Part shown: positions 11,588-23,401 of the stretch, piece after piece
Layout: each line of letters opens with the position of its first letter
Numbering within the stretch: the first letter of the stretch is position 1
Assembly (NCBI GenBank): GCA_033725935.1
Contig: MU867101.1
Span: 296,337 to 360,336, forward strand
Source of the DNA: Cladorrhinum sp. PSN259
Taxonomy: Eukaryota > Ascomycota > Sordariomycetes > Sordariales > Podosporaceae
Direction of reading: 5' to 3'
Length of the DNA stretch: 64,000 nucleotides
The notes under the pieces: model-generated
What the model was told of the DNA's origin: nothing
Seen by the model: only the letters and a program-made list of their open reading frames with translations
Databases searched by the model: none
Translations under genes and position numbers: made by a program

Positions 11588-12826
11588 ATGTCATTCTTCA
11601 AGAAGCTGGCCAAAGACCTCGAGCAGGATCTCAGCAAGTTTGGGCTGGGAGGCTCTGACAAGAAGAACGAGGGTAAGCATACCTCTTCCTCCAATTTACA
11701 TCTCGCATCTCTTGTAATACTCAAAACGCCATCATATTGAGCTCCAACTGACGTCCTGTCCTCCGCATAGCCCCTCCTCCTCAGCAGCAACACCAAGGTT
11801 ATGGCTATGGTGGAACTCCTCCGCCTCAACAGTACAACAATTACCAATCTCCACCACCGCAACAACAATACCAACCGCCTCCTCCTCAGCAACATGACTA
11901 CCAATCCCCTCCTCCCCAGAACAGGGAACAATATGGCGCCCCTTCCCCAAATCTAAGCACCCGTCCTCCCCCGCCTTACCAACCGCCCTCGGACAAGCCA
12001 CCCATTCCCGCGGGTTGGTCTCCTCATTGGGACGAGCGCACCCAGCATTGGTACTGTACGTTATGATATCCACTTGCGACAAGGGAACGGGAACGGGAAC
12101 TAATAGCCCTATTAAGACGCCGAAGAGTCCACTGGTCGTACCCAATGGGAGGCCCCCGGCTACGACCACAGCGACAGCAACCGTGGCCATGGTCACTCCT
12201 CTAGCGGATACCCAGGTTATGGTGGCGGCAGTTACGCCCCTCCCTCTGGTTATACCGGCGGTGGATATGCGCCTGCTTACGGTGGTGCTCCCTACGGTGA
12301 AGAGGGAGGGAAGAAGGAGAAGAAGGATAAGGGGAGCAACAAGATGGCCATTGCTGGTGGTGTAGCAGCTGGCGTAGTTGGTGGTGCTTTGCTTGCCAAC
12401 GCTCTTCGTATGTGTCCCATTCGAGGAATCCACTTTTGGTTTATATTACTAACTGTTGCTTTAGACGACTCGGACTCGGACTCTGACCACGGCGGTCATC
12501 ACAGCTCTTATGCTGCTGCTCCCGCGGCTGCCGCAGCTCCTGCCGTCTATGAGACCAATAACTACGACTACAGCTCACCTCCTCCGCCGGTTGACGATTA
12601 CAACCGTGATGTCCCTCCTCCTGGCTTTATTCCCACTCATAACGCCTACGGTGAGGAGATTGACAATTCCGATAGAGAGTCCTTGAAGTCGGCCAGAGAC
12701 AGGTATGAGCAGGCTCTTGAGGACGCGGCAAGCAGTAGCGCCAGCAGCAGTGACCGTGAGGAGTTGGAGGAGGCAAGAGCGGAGTATCAGGAGGAGTATG
12801 AGGAGGCTTACTATGAGGAGGATTAA
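11588..12826 (+). CDS. WW-domain protein with Gln/Pro-rich region and glycine-zipper segment
   Basis: Function unknown. Exons 11588-11672, 11771-12055, 12117-12407 and 12465-12826 join in phase to 340 residues. Order: Lys-rich start (MSFFKKLAKDLEQDLSKFG), a Pro/Gln/Tyr-rich low-complexity tract, one WW domain (IPAGWSPHWDERTQHWYY ... TGRTQWEAPG, with the two Trp and the C-terminal Pro), a Gly/Tyr/Ser-rich tract, a glycine-zipper-like segment AGGVAAGVVGGALLANAL next to an Asp/His-rich stretch, and an acidic C-terminal coiled coil. WW domains bind proline-rich ligands. The zipper segment could associate with membranes (inference). The WW domain is split by the second intron, exactly between the tyrosines of WYY. 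Confidence 0.88.
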
Positions 12827-13472
12827 CAAGCCGTGTCGTAGGATATGAAGCGGTGATTTTATTTGCATATGGGTTGGATCTTTGTAGCGAGTGAGAACAA
12901 CAGGATTCGAATACTGGATTTTTTGAGTTTTTTTTTGGGTCTTTGACCATGTTTCTTGATGAGGTTCAGTCTCAAAAGTTACATGTTGGCATATATACCC
13001 GGGTAAATAACATTGCAAGGAATATCTGGATAATTACCAGAACCAGTAATCTATACCAAGACAAATCCATGTGCCCAGATATAATTGCCATCTCGGCACA
13101 AGACTTCCCGTAGTAAACCGTAGAACTCTACCTAGCTTGCCAATGTCCCGGTTGGTTCCAGATGGCGGATGTTACGGACCGGGAGCCTCTTGCGCACTCC
13201 TAGGAATGTGATACCGCAATACACATGAAACGAACACAGGAACCCGACAAGTAGATAAGAACCTCCCTGTCCAAATGGCGTGAGACCGTGGTTTCACTCA
13301 CCTCAAACGGGACATGACAGCGACAACTCAACACTCATAACAACTTTCAAACCAATTTCATACCCCCAACAACATAACTCACCACCATTACAACCCATCA
13401 CCAACATTACAAGTAAATTACTTCACTCCAGCTTATACGCAATTTACATACTCACGGAAAACGGCTGTTAGA
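12827..13472. other. Intergenic
   Basis: No gene or repeat recognised; includes the upstream region of the rhodanese-type gene. Confidence 0.4.
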
Positions 13473-14259
13473 ATGCCAATCTCCATCCCCCACACCTGTC
13501 AAAAACACGCCCTCCGCCCAGACGGTACTACATGGTATTCTGACTTCCCCGAACCAATTTCAACGCCGACCAACATCAGTGCCCAAGAGATTTATGAGCT
13601 TCTCGAAGCTTGTCAAGGACCAGATCAGGAGAAACCTTTGCTCAAGACACAGGGAATACTACTGATCGATACCCGCCGAACGGACTGCACCGGCGGTATG
13701 GTCAAGGGTGCTATTAATGTACCTGCTCACGGGTTTTATTTCAGTAGGAGGGGGTTGTTTGAGCTGTGTGTGGCGGGGGAGGTGAAGAGGGTTATTTTTT
13801 ATTGTGGTATGTTTTCTCTTTCTTCCTTCTCTTTGTCTTTAAACATATTTTTCTTTTGGTTATGTCAGATGTGATGCATGAATGAGTGATGAATATGCGA
13901 TGGGCAAGATATGTGGCATTTGACAAGATAAAATTTTGGGATATTTGAGGGTAAAATGAGTACCGTGATGATAAAGATGATCATGGGGTTATATCTGGTT
14001 GATATCTGTAGCCATGATGATGGACGGTATCTTGTGTTGATGAAACTGGAGCTGATGATATGAGTGAACAGGATCAAGTAACGGCCGAGGACCAAGATGC
14101 GCAGCCTGGATGCAAGATTATATCGACTCGCTTGGCGGTGACATAAAGTCGGAGGTAATGGTAGGGGGGATTCGAGGATGGGTAAAAGCGTATGGAGGCA
14201 GGATGATGGAAGGGTATGATGAAAAGATTTGGGCTGCTGGGAGACCGGATGAGACGTAG
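13473..14259 (+). CDS. Rhodanese-domain protein, Acr2/Cdc25-like active-site loop
   Basis: Single rhodanese domain, 173 residues, from exons 13473-13806 and 14072-14259 around a 265-bp intron that is long for this window. Seen: LLIDTRRTDCTGGMVKGAI (the substrate-side rhodanese motif) and, across the splice junction, YCGSSNGRGPRCAAWMQDY. The loop is C-G-S-S-N-G-R, i.e. CX5R. Sulfurtransferase rhodaneses usually have a six-residue loop, whereas Cdc25 phosphatases and the Acr2 arsenate reductases have the seven-residue CX5R loop. Inference: a phosphatase or arsenate-reductase-like enzyme rather than a sulfurtransferase. No arsenic-resistance partner gene (ACR3, ArsH) lies nearby, so the substrate is open. 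Confidence 0.9.
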
Positions 14260-14605
14260 AAGATGATTGACTGTGGCTTCTCAAATCCATCTTGAAGTCC
14301 AAGGGAGACCTGGCAGAAGGAGTCGGTTTTACGGTAGTGGATCGTATCATCGCCGCCGATTCTCTCCAAGGCTTTGAAAAGTGTAATCTGTACGGATCCG
14401 TAGTCCAGATAGAATGATAGAGATTCGTGGATGGCCTACATACTGGGGTAGTGTCACGTGCAGAACTGATAAGTTCCGATAAGCTCCAAAACGTTCTGGC
14501 GCGTACCTTGCAGGCCCGCCGCGACTTATAAAGTCTACTCAACCAAATTGGAACCTGGATTATGGATTTGTAGAGCTTCCATCAACCCAACACCGACCAT
14601 TAAAT
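14260..14605. other. Short intergenic region upstream of the Ntr2-like gene
   Basis: Contains TCACGTG at about 14454. No gene seen. Confidence 0.4.
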
Positions 14606-16216
14606 ATGAGCGCCTTTGGCTCCAAAAGAAAAGCACGAATCATTCAGACAATTGAGGATGATGGAGACGATTTAAAAACAAATACATCAGAGGAAACTCC
14701 TCCATCCGGTAAGTTTTGTCTGCATACGACATCTCACAATAACCCCCTTTTGCTGATTCGCAAACCACCACCGAAGAACAAGCAAGCTGATGCGCTGCCG
14801 CCAGACCAAGCACCCACAGGGCGCATCAAGTTTCGGAGTAAACCAAACAAATCCTCAGCTCTGCGAAAGACCCTTATCATCAACGATGACGACAATAGCC
14901 CGACCGCATCCGCAGCGACGACGGGCGGGGAGGGCGATGATGAAGATTCCAGCGCCCCGGTCGTAGTGCGTCCATCCGTAAGTCGTGTTAGCTCTTCAAA
15001 ACAAAAGAAAAGGCCCGCAACATCTTCGAAGTTATCATTTGGTGGTCCTAGTGACGGAGGGGCAGAAGACGATGATTCCACGCCGACAGCCATCGCACCT
15101 AAAAAGACACTTGGCCAGCGCGCCCTCGAGAAAAATGCTCTCCGTCGCTCTGCTGCCACTGCGACGCTGCCAATGCGCTTTGGGGGAGGGGATGAGGACC
15201 GCCCCAAATATAGCAAAGAATATCTCGAGGAACTCCAATTCTCCACCCCAGCAACACCAGCAACCATCCAAATCCAAGACGACGACGAGATGGAACTAGA
15301 CGAATCCGAACTCGACGGTGCTCTCGTAGTTCAACAAACTTCTCTTGCCCATGTTCCCTCTCACCCAGAACTAGCAGCACACGTCCTCTCCGCCACAGAA
15401 ATCCGCGAACGCAAAGACCGACGCGCCCGCCTAGCCAACGAAGTAATGGCCCAAGACTTCATCTCTCTCGATTCTGTTTCCGACTCCGAACTGAAGTCCT
15501 CCCGTGTTACACTCAATATCCCCTCTCAGAAGAAGAAAAAGTCAGAATCTCGTTTAATAGCAGAAGACGAAGATCTAGGCGAAGGTTACGATGAATTCGT
15601 GCAGGACTCCCGATTGGCGCTAGGCAAAAAGGCCGAGCGGGAATCGCATCGTCGACATAGGCAAGAAATCGCAGAGTTAATCAACGCCGCGGAATCAGAC
15701 GTAGAATCAGACGAGAGCGAAGCGGAACGAATGGCGGCGTACGAAGCTGCTCAAAGAAGAGCGGGGATGGATGGTCTTCATAAACCAGAGGATGACGAAG
15801 CTAATATTGGAATCGATGCGATACCAAGGATGAAACCTCTGCCTAAGCTTAACGAGGTTCTACAAAGAATGAGAGATATCGTTCAGGGGTTAGAGGACGA
15901 AGTCACGCGAAAGAGAAGGACGATAGAAGGGTTAGAGAATGAAAGAAAAGAAATTGAGCAGAGGGAGAAGGAAGTCCAAGAGATTTTGAATCAGGCTGGA
16001 GCGAAGTATCACGAGGTTATTGGAGGTGTTGCGGGAGGAGCTGGAGGGGTGGCAAAATTGGTCCAGGAGAGCCTTGCTTCTTCTGCTGGACAGCCAGGAC
16101 AATCACCTTTGAAAGCGGTACCTCCTGGGTTTGGAGTTGATGTGCCTATGGAAAGGGGGTTGGAAAGTTTTGGTACGCCTACCAGAAAAGAAGAGGATGA
16201 GGAGATGACTGGGTGA
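14606..16216 (+). CDS. Nineteen-complex-related protein 2 (Ntr2)-like splicing factor
   Basis: Ntr2 works with Ntr1 and the helicase Prp43 in spliceosome disassembly. Supporting sequence: YSKEYLEELQFSTPATPA, DDEMELDESELDGALVV, LSATEIRERKDRRARLANE, YDEFVQDSRLALGKKAERE and YEAAQRRAGMDGLHKP, followed by a C-terminal coiled coil (RKRRTIEGLENERKEIEQRE). Read without splicing it is 536 residues. A good donor (gtaagt at 14709) and a possible acceptor at 14785-14786 would remove 78 nt in frame, deleting a hydrophobic stretch that looks out of place in this polar protein; this is probably an intron, but the acceptor is weak. Family assignment rests on remembered family features, not on a search. Confidence 0.8.
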   Translation: MSAFGSKRKARIIQTIEDDGDDLKTNTSEETPPSGKFCLHTTSHNNPLLLIRKPPPKNKQADALPPDQAPTGRIKFRSKPNKSSALRKTLIINDDDNSPTASAATTGGEGDDEDSSAPVVVRPSVSRVSSSKQKKRPATSSKLSFGGPSDGGAEDDDSTPTAIAPKKTLGQRALEKNALRRSAATATLPMRFGGGDEDRPKYSKEYLEELQFSTPATPATIQIQDDDEMELDESELDGALVVQQTSLAHVPSHPELAAHVLSATEIRERKDRRARLANEVMAQDFISLDSVSDSELKSSRVTLNIPSQKKKKSESRLIAEDEDLGEGYDEFVQDSRLALGKKAERESHRRHRQEIAELINAAESDVESDESEAERMAAYEAAQRRAGMDGLHKPEDDEANIGIDAIPRMKPLPKLNEVLQRMRDIVQGLEDEVTRKRRTIEGLENERKEIEQREKEVQEILNQAGAKYHEVIGGVAGGAGGVAKLVQESLASSAGQPGQSPLKAVPPGFGVDVPMERGLESFGTPTRKEEDEEMTG

Positions 16217-17134
16217 TGCAGTGGTAAATGTTGGAGCCTTCTTGGTGAAAGCGTGACCCACCTTTGAGTTGGATGAAAAAATGTTTCTATAAATAAAGGC
16301 AAAGGTAGAAACACAAAGGGAGAAATTGACGGCCAACTCTACGGCGTATTTCACAAAGCATAGGGAATGTTTCCTTGGTGATCATTTGAACTACCAATCA
16401 GGGGCCGAGCGGTTTTCGGTGCCCTCTCGCATGAGGCAAGGGATCCCCCGGTTCCAAGTTCGAGCGACGGTTAAAGCCGCGCCTGGGTGTCATTTTCATC
16501 ATCTACATATACCAGGTCTTGACAGACACCATCCATTCTCCATAATTTCAACTGTGTATTACGGGCCGGTTCCAAAGACCCTGTTGAGCTTGAATCTTGT
16601 TTGACATTGCGAAAAGACCATAGGAGGTTTAGAATAGGTGGGAGCTTCGGCGCCGGTGAAAACCCCGTCGTCACCAGATTAAGGTGGGAGGGGCTCTCAC
16701 TCAGGTCCCTCCGGTCATGGAATCATTGATCACTCAGCAGCCCCGACACTGGGGGCAAAGAAAAAAAAAAGAGACGAAAAATAACTCTAGACAGGCCTAA
16801 CCTGACAGACGAAAGTACCGTTAGAGTTCAGATCGAGTCACCCAATCATCTCCACACTGGAATTTACCCGGGCGAACCAGAGCGCGGAAAAGAATAGGAT
16901 AGCTTTGTTGCTTCCCATCGCTTTCCAGGACCTGGAGGGTCCAAAACCCCACTTTGCGCCAAAAGATGTCAGGGAATTATCGACAGGACCACCCCAGCGC
17001 CGTGCCCCCACGCCCCTGGCAACACATAAAACTATACACCCCACCTCCGTAACTGTTCTGCTTTCTTCCCTCTCTCTCCCTACCTATCTACTTAATCTTT
17101 TCTTCCATCACCAGTGCAAATCATATTCGCAAAG
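16217..17134. promoter_or_regulatory. Intergenic with transketolase promoter and CT-rich 5' leader
   Basis: About 0.9 kb without a gene. The last ~75 bp before the transketolase ATG is a pyrimidine-rich tract (ctttcttccctctctctccc), typical for highly expressed fungal genes near the transcription start. Confidence 0.5.
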
Positions 17135-19581
17135 ATGGGCTACACAGAGACCGACAAGCTCGCGATCAACACGATCCGTGTTCTGGCCGTAAGTCCGCCC
17201 CATCCCCATACCCCTCATTCACTCTCACCGGAAAAGATCACAACCCCGCCATGAGTCCGCAGCAATGCGCCGGGCGTGTCAGCCTACCCCGCGGTGTGTT
17301 GAGGATATCGCCGACAACTAGAACAAAGAGGGATAGGGAATTGGAAAAGAAAATGCAAAATACTTACACCTATCGACCTCTAGGCTGATGCGACCGCTCA
17401 CGCCAACTCGGGCCATCCCGGCGCCCCAATGTAAGCATCATCGACAGAGACAACGGCCCAAGTTGCCGATTCGGGACCAAAACCGCTGACACGAGGAATA
17501 GGGGCATGGCACCTGTTGCTCACGTTCTTTTTAACAAGTTCATGAAGTTCAACCCAAAGAACCCCAAGTGGCTCAACCGCGACAGATTCGTCCTCTCTAA
17601 CGGCCACGGCTGCATGCTTCAATATGCTCTCCTCCACCTTTACGGCTATGCCGTCTCAATCGACGACTTGAAGGCTTTCCGTGTATGTGTTTTCCTTCAC
17701 CCTTTACCACTGTAAATGACATCAGTGCTGACAACTGCTTGCAGACCGTTGACAGCATCACTCCCGGCCACCCCGAGGCTCATGACACCCCCGGTATTGA
17801 GGTCACCACCGGCCCTCTCGGCCAGGGTATCTCCAACGCTGTTGGTCTTGCCATTGCCCAGGCGCACACCAGTGCCGTCTTCAACAAGCCCGGTTTCGAC
17901 CTCGTCGACAACTACACATACTCCTTCCTTGGTGATGGCTGCTTGATGGAGGGTGTTTCCTCTGAGGCCTGCTCTCTCGCCGGCCATCTCCAGCTTGGCA
18001 ATCTCATTGCCATCTGGGATGACAACCACATCACTATTGACGGTGACACCAACCAGGCTTTCACTGAGGACGTCCTCAAGAGATACGAGTCGTACGGCTG
18101 GCAGACCCTCACCGTTGAGGACGGCGACAACGACCTCGCTGGCATCGAGGCCGCCATCAAGAAGGCCCAGGAGGTCAAGGACAAGCCCACCCTCATCCAG
18201 CTCAAGACCATCATTGGTTACGGCTCCAAGCAGCAGGGCACCCACGGTGTTCACGGCTCTCCCCTCAAGGCCGACGATATCAAGCAGCTCAAGGAGAAGT
18301 TTGGCTTTAACCCCGAGGAAAGTTTTGCCGTTCCCCAGGAGGTCTACGACCTCTGCCACAAGGCTTCCGCCGCCGGCGCTGCCGCTGAGGAGGAGTGGAA
18401 CAAGCTCTTCGCTCAGTACGCCGAGAAGTACAAGGCCGAGCACGATGACCTCGTCCGCCGCCAGAAGGGCGACCTTCCCGAGGGTTGGGAGAAGAGCCTC
18501 CCCCTCTACACCCCTGCAGACCCCGCCGTTGCTTCCAGAAAGCTCTCCGAGACCGTCATCAACAAGATCTTCGATGTTGTTCCCGAGCTCGTTGGTGGTT
18601 CCGCCGATTTGACTGGCTCCAACTTGACCAGGTGGAAGGGCGCCATTGATTTCCAGCCCCCCTCCACTGGCCTCGGCGACTATGCTGGCCGTTACATCCG
18701 CTTCGGTGTCCGTGAGCACGGCATGGGTGCCATCCTCAACGGTATGGCTGCCTATGGCACCGTCATTCCCTATGGCGGTACCTTCCTGAACTTCGTTTCT
18801 TACGCTGCCGGTGCCGTCCGTCTCTCTGCCCTCTCCCAGATCCGCGCCATCTGGGTTGCTACCCACGACTCCATCGGTCTTGGCGAGGACGGCCCTACTC
18901 ATCAGCCTATCGAGACTCTTGCCCACTTCCGCGCCACCCCCAATTGCATGGTCTGGCGCCCGGCTGATGGCAACGAGACCAGCGCTGCCTACTACGTCGC
19001 TCTCACCTCCAAGCACACCCCCAGCATCATTGCTCTGTCCCGTCAGAACCTTCCCCAGCTCGAGGGCTCCACCATCGATAAGGCTATCAAGGGTGGCTAC
19101 GTCCTCCACGAGCAGGAGGGTGCTGACATCACCCTCGTTTCCACCGGTTCCGAAGTTTCTATCGTCGTCGACGCCGTCAAGGAGTTGGCCGAGAAGCACA
19201 ACATCAAGGCTCGTGTCGTCTCTCTCCCTTGCTGGGAGGTGTTCGATGCTCAGCCCAAGGACTACAGACTCAGCGTCCTTCCTGATGGCATCCCCTCTCT
19301 ATCCGTTGAGCCCATGACCACTATGGGTTGGGAGAGGTATACTCACGAGCAGTTCGGCCTCAACCGCTTCGGTGCTTCCGGTGCCTATAAGGATGTGTAC
19401 AAGGCAAGTTATTCTAGTATTTCCATTTGGTTTGATATTTTGCTAACCTAAACTGCTTCAACAGAAGTTTGAGTTCACCCCCGAGGGCATCTCCAAGCGC
19501 GCGCTTGCGACCATCAACTTCTGGAAGGATGTTCCCAACGTCCGCTCCCCCATCAACCGTGCGTTCGAGCAGCTCATTTAA
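17135..19581 (+). CDS. TKL1: Transketolase
   Basis: Thiamine-diphosphate enzyme of the non-oxidative pentose phosphate pathway. Exons 17135-17188, 17384-17430, 17502-17682, 17745-19403 and 19465-19581 give 685 residues, the usual length. Seen: NTIRVLA, NSGHPGAPMGMAP, the ThDP-binding stretch from GDGCLMEG to WDDN, and DGPTHQPIETLAHFRATPN. The last intron has a GC donor (AAG/GCAAGT) with a normal AG acceptor; no GT alternative keeps the frame, because the nearby GTTATT donor would give a premature stop. Coding sequence is strongly biased to C-ending codons, consistent with high expression. A long antisense open frame over this gene is an artefact of that codon bias. Confidence 0.97.
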
Positions 19582-19991
19582 GAAAATAAAGGTGTAATGG
19601 AATAAGGCGTTGGAAGTATGCTCCAATGATTTGAAGAAAAGGCGGTAACCAGGCCGCTCGCTGTCCGGAATGATATGGAAAAAAGGCTGGGTCCGATGGA
19701 TGCATAGATATACCGTCGGTAGGATGCTTGGTCAGGTGTTGCCATTTTTTGGGAGTTACGAATTAAATACTGAATGCACTCGAGCAAATAGATTTGCTTG
19801 TCTACTGTTTTTGTTGTCATTTTAAAGCAGGTGTAGTCATTTATATTCAATACTATCTCCTGTGTTATCCTAGTGTGGCTTCTCTCTATTACGGTGACAA
19901 TGATTACTTTGCTATATCCGAATATAAATAGCTGGTAGACTTGTATATATAACTGAGTCATAATTCATCAAGGGGCCATTCTTTGCTTTTC
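19582..19991. other. Convergent intergenic region
   Basis: AT-rich 3' flank shared by transketolase and the MFS gene; nothing else seen. Confidence 0.4.
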
Positions 19992-21858
19992 CTATTGTAG
20001 GGGGTCTATATTTGTTGGCGCCGACTTAGGTGGAGAGGCACAGAAACCGCTATCTCCGGAAGAAGCTGACTCTGAAGACGACTTCTCCGGCAGAGTCCTC
20101 GGCAGCCCCTTTTCGATCTGAGCAGTGTCATGGGTATTAGTAACGGCGGCACCTCTAGAAGCGTTCTTATCGTAAATCCGAGGATACTCGCACAGATTGC
20201 AAAGTAAGCCAGCAAAACCCGATAGGCCACAGCAAGTCATCCAAAGAATTCGCAGAGTACCAACAATAGCTCCACGGCTTGCCGGATCCGACTTGACCTC
20301 CTTGAGCATTCTCAACATCGACTCGGCATCCATCTCTTGGCCGCTAATCACCCTGAACTTTTGCGTTATGTGCCCCGTAAAGATAGCCGTGCCGATCGCG
20401 ATGCCCAAGCACATGCCGGCCGACTTGAGCATCCAGGCAACAGCCGTAACATGGCCATTAATCTTCTTGGCCGTCGCGGCCAGGATCGTCACGTTGAGTG
20501 CCGAAGATATCGTGCCTGCTCCGAAGCCAACTCCGATATTGATGATGATCAAGGCCCACAGTGGTGTTTTGTCGTCTTGGAACCACAGCAAACCGAGAGA
20601 AAGGGTCGTTAACGGATAGCCTACTCGCATGGCCCAGTGGATCTGGTTGGTTTTGCGCATATACAGCCCGCAGAGGATGGCTGCGATTGGGATGGTAAGA
20701 GTTTCGGGGAGCAGCGCGACACCGGTGAGAATCTCGTCAAAGCCTTTGACGCCGGACCAGAAGACCACGAGGTAGTAAAAGATCATGTTGACGCACATGC
20801 CAAAGATGGTCAAGCCAAGCAGTGCACATAGTACCACGGGTTTTTCAAAGACAACAGATCGGAACATGGGATTCTTGGCCCAGAAGCGTTGGTGGACGCC
20901 CAACAAGACTAATCCAGCAAGACCAGTGAATAGCGGTACGAGGGCCATCCACGATGTCCAGCTGAAAAGCGCCCCGGCCATGGTAAACGGAGAGAGGAAT
21001 GCAACGGAAGAGGGTATAAAGATGGCGATGCCCATCCAGTCGATCTTCTTGAGGTTATCCATGACTTTCCCTGATGGTTTGTCGAAGCCGAGGAAATAGC
21101 CAAGCCCAATGGCCGAGATTGCTATCGAGGGCAGGTTGATGAAGAAGAGCCACCTCTGATTTTTCTCTTGTCAGCTTGTTGGTGTTCCACCTGGGATGCA
21201 GCAACATGTAATGGACGAGGTCGTCACTAACCCATCCCACAGATTTGATCAAACCAGCGCCGATCAACGGCCCCAGCACAAGACCCAATGCCTGTACAGC
21301 ATTTTGGTACGCGATCCAGGTCGCTCTATCCTTGAGCTCAATGAGATCCGACAAGATAATGGCAGCGAGCACAGAGCCTCCTGAGGAAAACCCCTGCATT
21401 CCACGCCCGACCAGCAGCATCGGCATGGTTTTTGCCGTGCCAGCTACAATCGACCCCAGCGCCAACACAGCCAGGACCAGGAGAAAGGCGGGTTTCCTAC
21501 CCATCACGTGGGATAGCTCGGCGATCGGCTGCTGGAAGATTGTTGCGCTGAGGGAGAAGACTGTGCCCATGCTGAAGACGGCTGTTCGGCTCGCATTCAT
21601 GTCTTTTGCTATTCTCTGTTTTGTTTATTCCGTTAGCATCAAGATCAATTTGTCCCCTGAGGATTGCTAGAACTAACGTACGGGCAGGGCGATAGCGACC
21701 GAGGTCATGTCTATCTCGATCATGAACTGAACCAGCAAGATGAAACCGTAGATAATCTTGGCTCGTCTCCGTGAAACTGGAGGACGCCATGCTGGCTCCG
21801 GCGCCGGCTGCTTTGCTGGGGGGGGCAACGTTGGCGATGACAACGACAACGACGACAT
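19992..21858 (-). CDS. MFS drug:H+ antiporter (DHA2-type, about 14 membrane segments)
   Basis: Major facilitator transporter of 574 residues from exons 21682-21858, 21232-21615 and 19992-21155. The joins ALP/RIAKDMNASR and SVGW/RWLFFINLPS are in phase and give the family's usual wording. Motif C-like LGLVLGPLIGAGLIKS and RGMQGFSSGGSVLAAIILSD point to the drug-exporting DHA2 branch. The N-terminus is Ser/Pro-rich and cytosolic; the C-terminal tail is Ser-rich (SSSESASSGDSG). Substrate unknown. It is divergently paired with the CFEM-like gene across about 1 kb, which may share regulation. No biosynthetic cluster genes are next to it. Confidence 0.92.
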
Positions 21859-22823
21859 CGTCTCTAAAAAGGTCTTGGAGTGAGTACTTCGGACGGCCAT
21901 CTGAAAATTCGGCAGATCATCCGACCCAACAATCGACGTGAGAGCGGACCGGGAGGGGGGAAGCTTTGTGGCTGTGTGTCTATGTCTGGGTCCCGGGGGA
22001 GTGCGAGGAAGCATGAGTTAATTGGTGTTGACATGACCGGAGTGCAAGGTGGAGTGGTTGAAGGCTTAATCACTTGGTTGGGAGTTGGTTGACCTCCAGA
22101 GAACACTCTGAATCCCCAGTCTCGATGGAGGGTTACCTGTATCTCAATCTGAATGAGACCAACATTGAGGCCCACATCGATATCTGGGTGAGTGATCTTT
22201 GGCTATCTTTGCGACTTGCAGTGGTGACTTCGCCATATTGCACCATCGCTTCCGCCGGCGACGGAAAGCGTACGGAGATCCGGACGTTGTCGTCACTGGC
22301 GTGATGGGGAAGCTTGACAGCGCCACGGCCTCGTAGCTGACGAGCTATCCATCAGGTAATTCTGTTGATATGAAAGCATCTGATAATCCCCGAGTCAATC
22401 CAATGAATTCTGTAGATAACAACATCCTGGATGCCATATTCGTCAGGATGGTGGCATCACATGACGGCGGTAGTGGCCAGTTTCCACCTGCGCCATTGTT
22501 TATTTACCCCTGGTGAGGGGCATACCTGAGGTCCGGTTTTCCCCAAAACGCCATTCAACATTACCTGCTATCTGGCAAGATAATGAATGCCGGCCACGAG
22601 GACTCGGAGAGAATATGGCGAGGAACGGTAACTTGGCGAACGGCGCTTATCTCTGTCTCTTCTCGATGGCAAACAAGAACAGTGCAACTTAATTTTCCCT
22701 TCCAATTCGCCAACTCTTTGTCTGTCAACTCATTTGTTTTCTTCTCTTTCTTCTTCCCACTAAAAGTCGCTGCTGCCGCCGTCTCCACACTCTACCTGCA
22801 CCAACTTCTCACAAGGCGAGAGA
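21859..22823. promoter_or_regulatory. Divergent intergenic region MFS / CFEM-like gene
   Basis: No gene supported. Two promoters face outward. CT-rich tracts lie just upstream of the CFEM-like ATG. Confidence 0.4.
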
Positions 22824-23401
22824 ATGAAGCTCTCAACGGTGCTGTACGGTTGGCTGCCTGTTGCTTCAACGGCAGCTGCAACGGTAGTTTTGCCAGCAAC
22901 TGCAGCTTCAGCAGCAATGGCCCCTATGGTGAGCCCCCCGACCCAACAAAACACCATAGGAAGGCCTGTCTCATCCAACCCCCTACCGGCTCCGGAAAGT
23001 GGCCCCGAAAAGGTTGAGGTCAGGCTTACCAGGTGCTTTGGGGGCTGTCTCGGGCGAGAATTTCGAAACGCGGGTTGTGGTAGCCCCAATGACTGGGACT
23101 GCTTGTGTCGGTATGTAGGAATGTTGGTTTACACTACGACTAGAAGCTAACAAGCCCGTCTCGATGCAGAAGCGGCACACTGGCAGTTCCAGTGTTCACA
23201 TGCTGGCAAAAGAGTTGTGAAGCCAGGGGGTTTCAGGAACGGTAAGTTTTTGCTATGTTTCTTTGCAGAGATCTGGGAGGTCCTAGTTGCTCATATGACG
23301 CCTCAGATTTGCTCTGGACGGAGTCAAGTACGTCTACTGTAAGCCGCTGGATGAGCTTAAAAATGTTGTTGCTAGCTAGAGCATTGGGGATGGGAGAGTA
23401 A
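22824..23401 (+). CDS. Small secreted CFEM-like protein
   Basis: Exons 22824-23110, 23170-23241 and 23269-23401 join in phase to 163 residues. The first ~30 residues form a signal peptide (MKLSTVLYGWLPVASTAAA...). A Thr/Ser/Pro-rich linker follows, then RCFGGCLGREFRNAGC, NDWDCLC and FTCWQKSCEARGF. The spacing C-x3-C-x9-C-x7-C-x-C plus two later Cys, with Asp just before the CxC, fits the front part of a CFEM domain (fungal extracellular heme-binding or adhesion domain). A typical eighth Cys is at SC in exon 3. The C-terminal exon is less certain: a GPI-anchor tail is not obvious. Function is inferred from domain resemblance only. Confidence 0.7.

Noticed and set aside
17697..19199. 500-codon open frame antisense to transketolase
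   Set aside because: Arises from the strong C-ending codon bias of the sense gene; the translation is Gly/Val/Leu-rich low-complexity with no family features.
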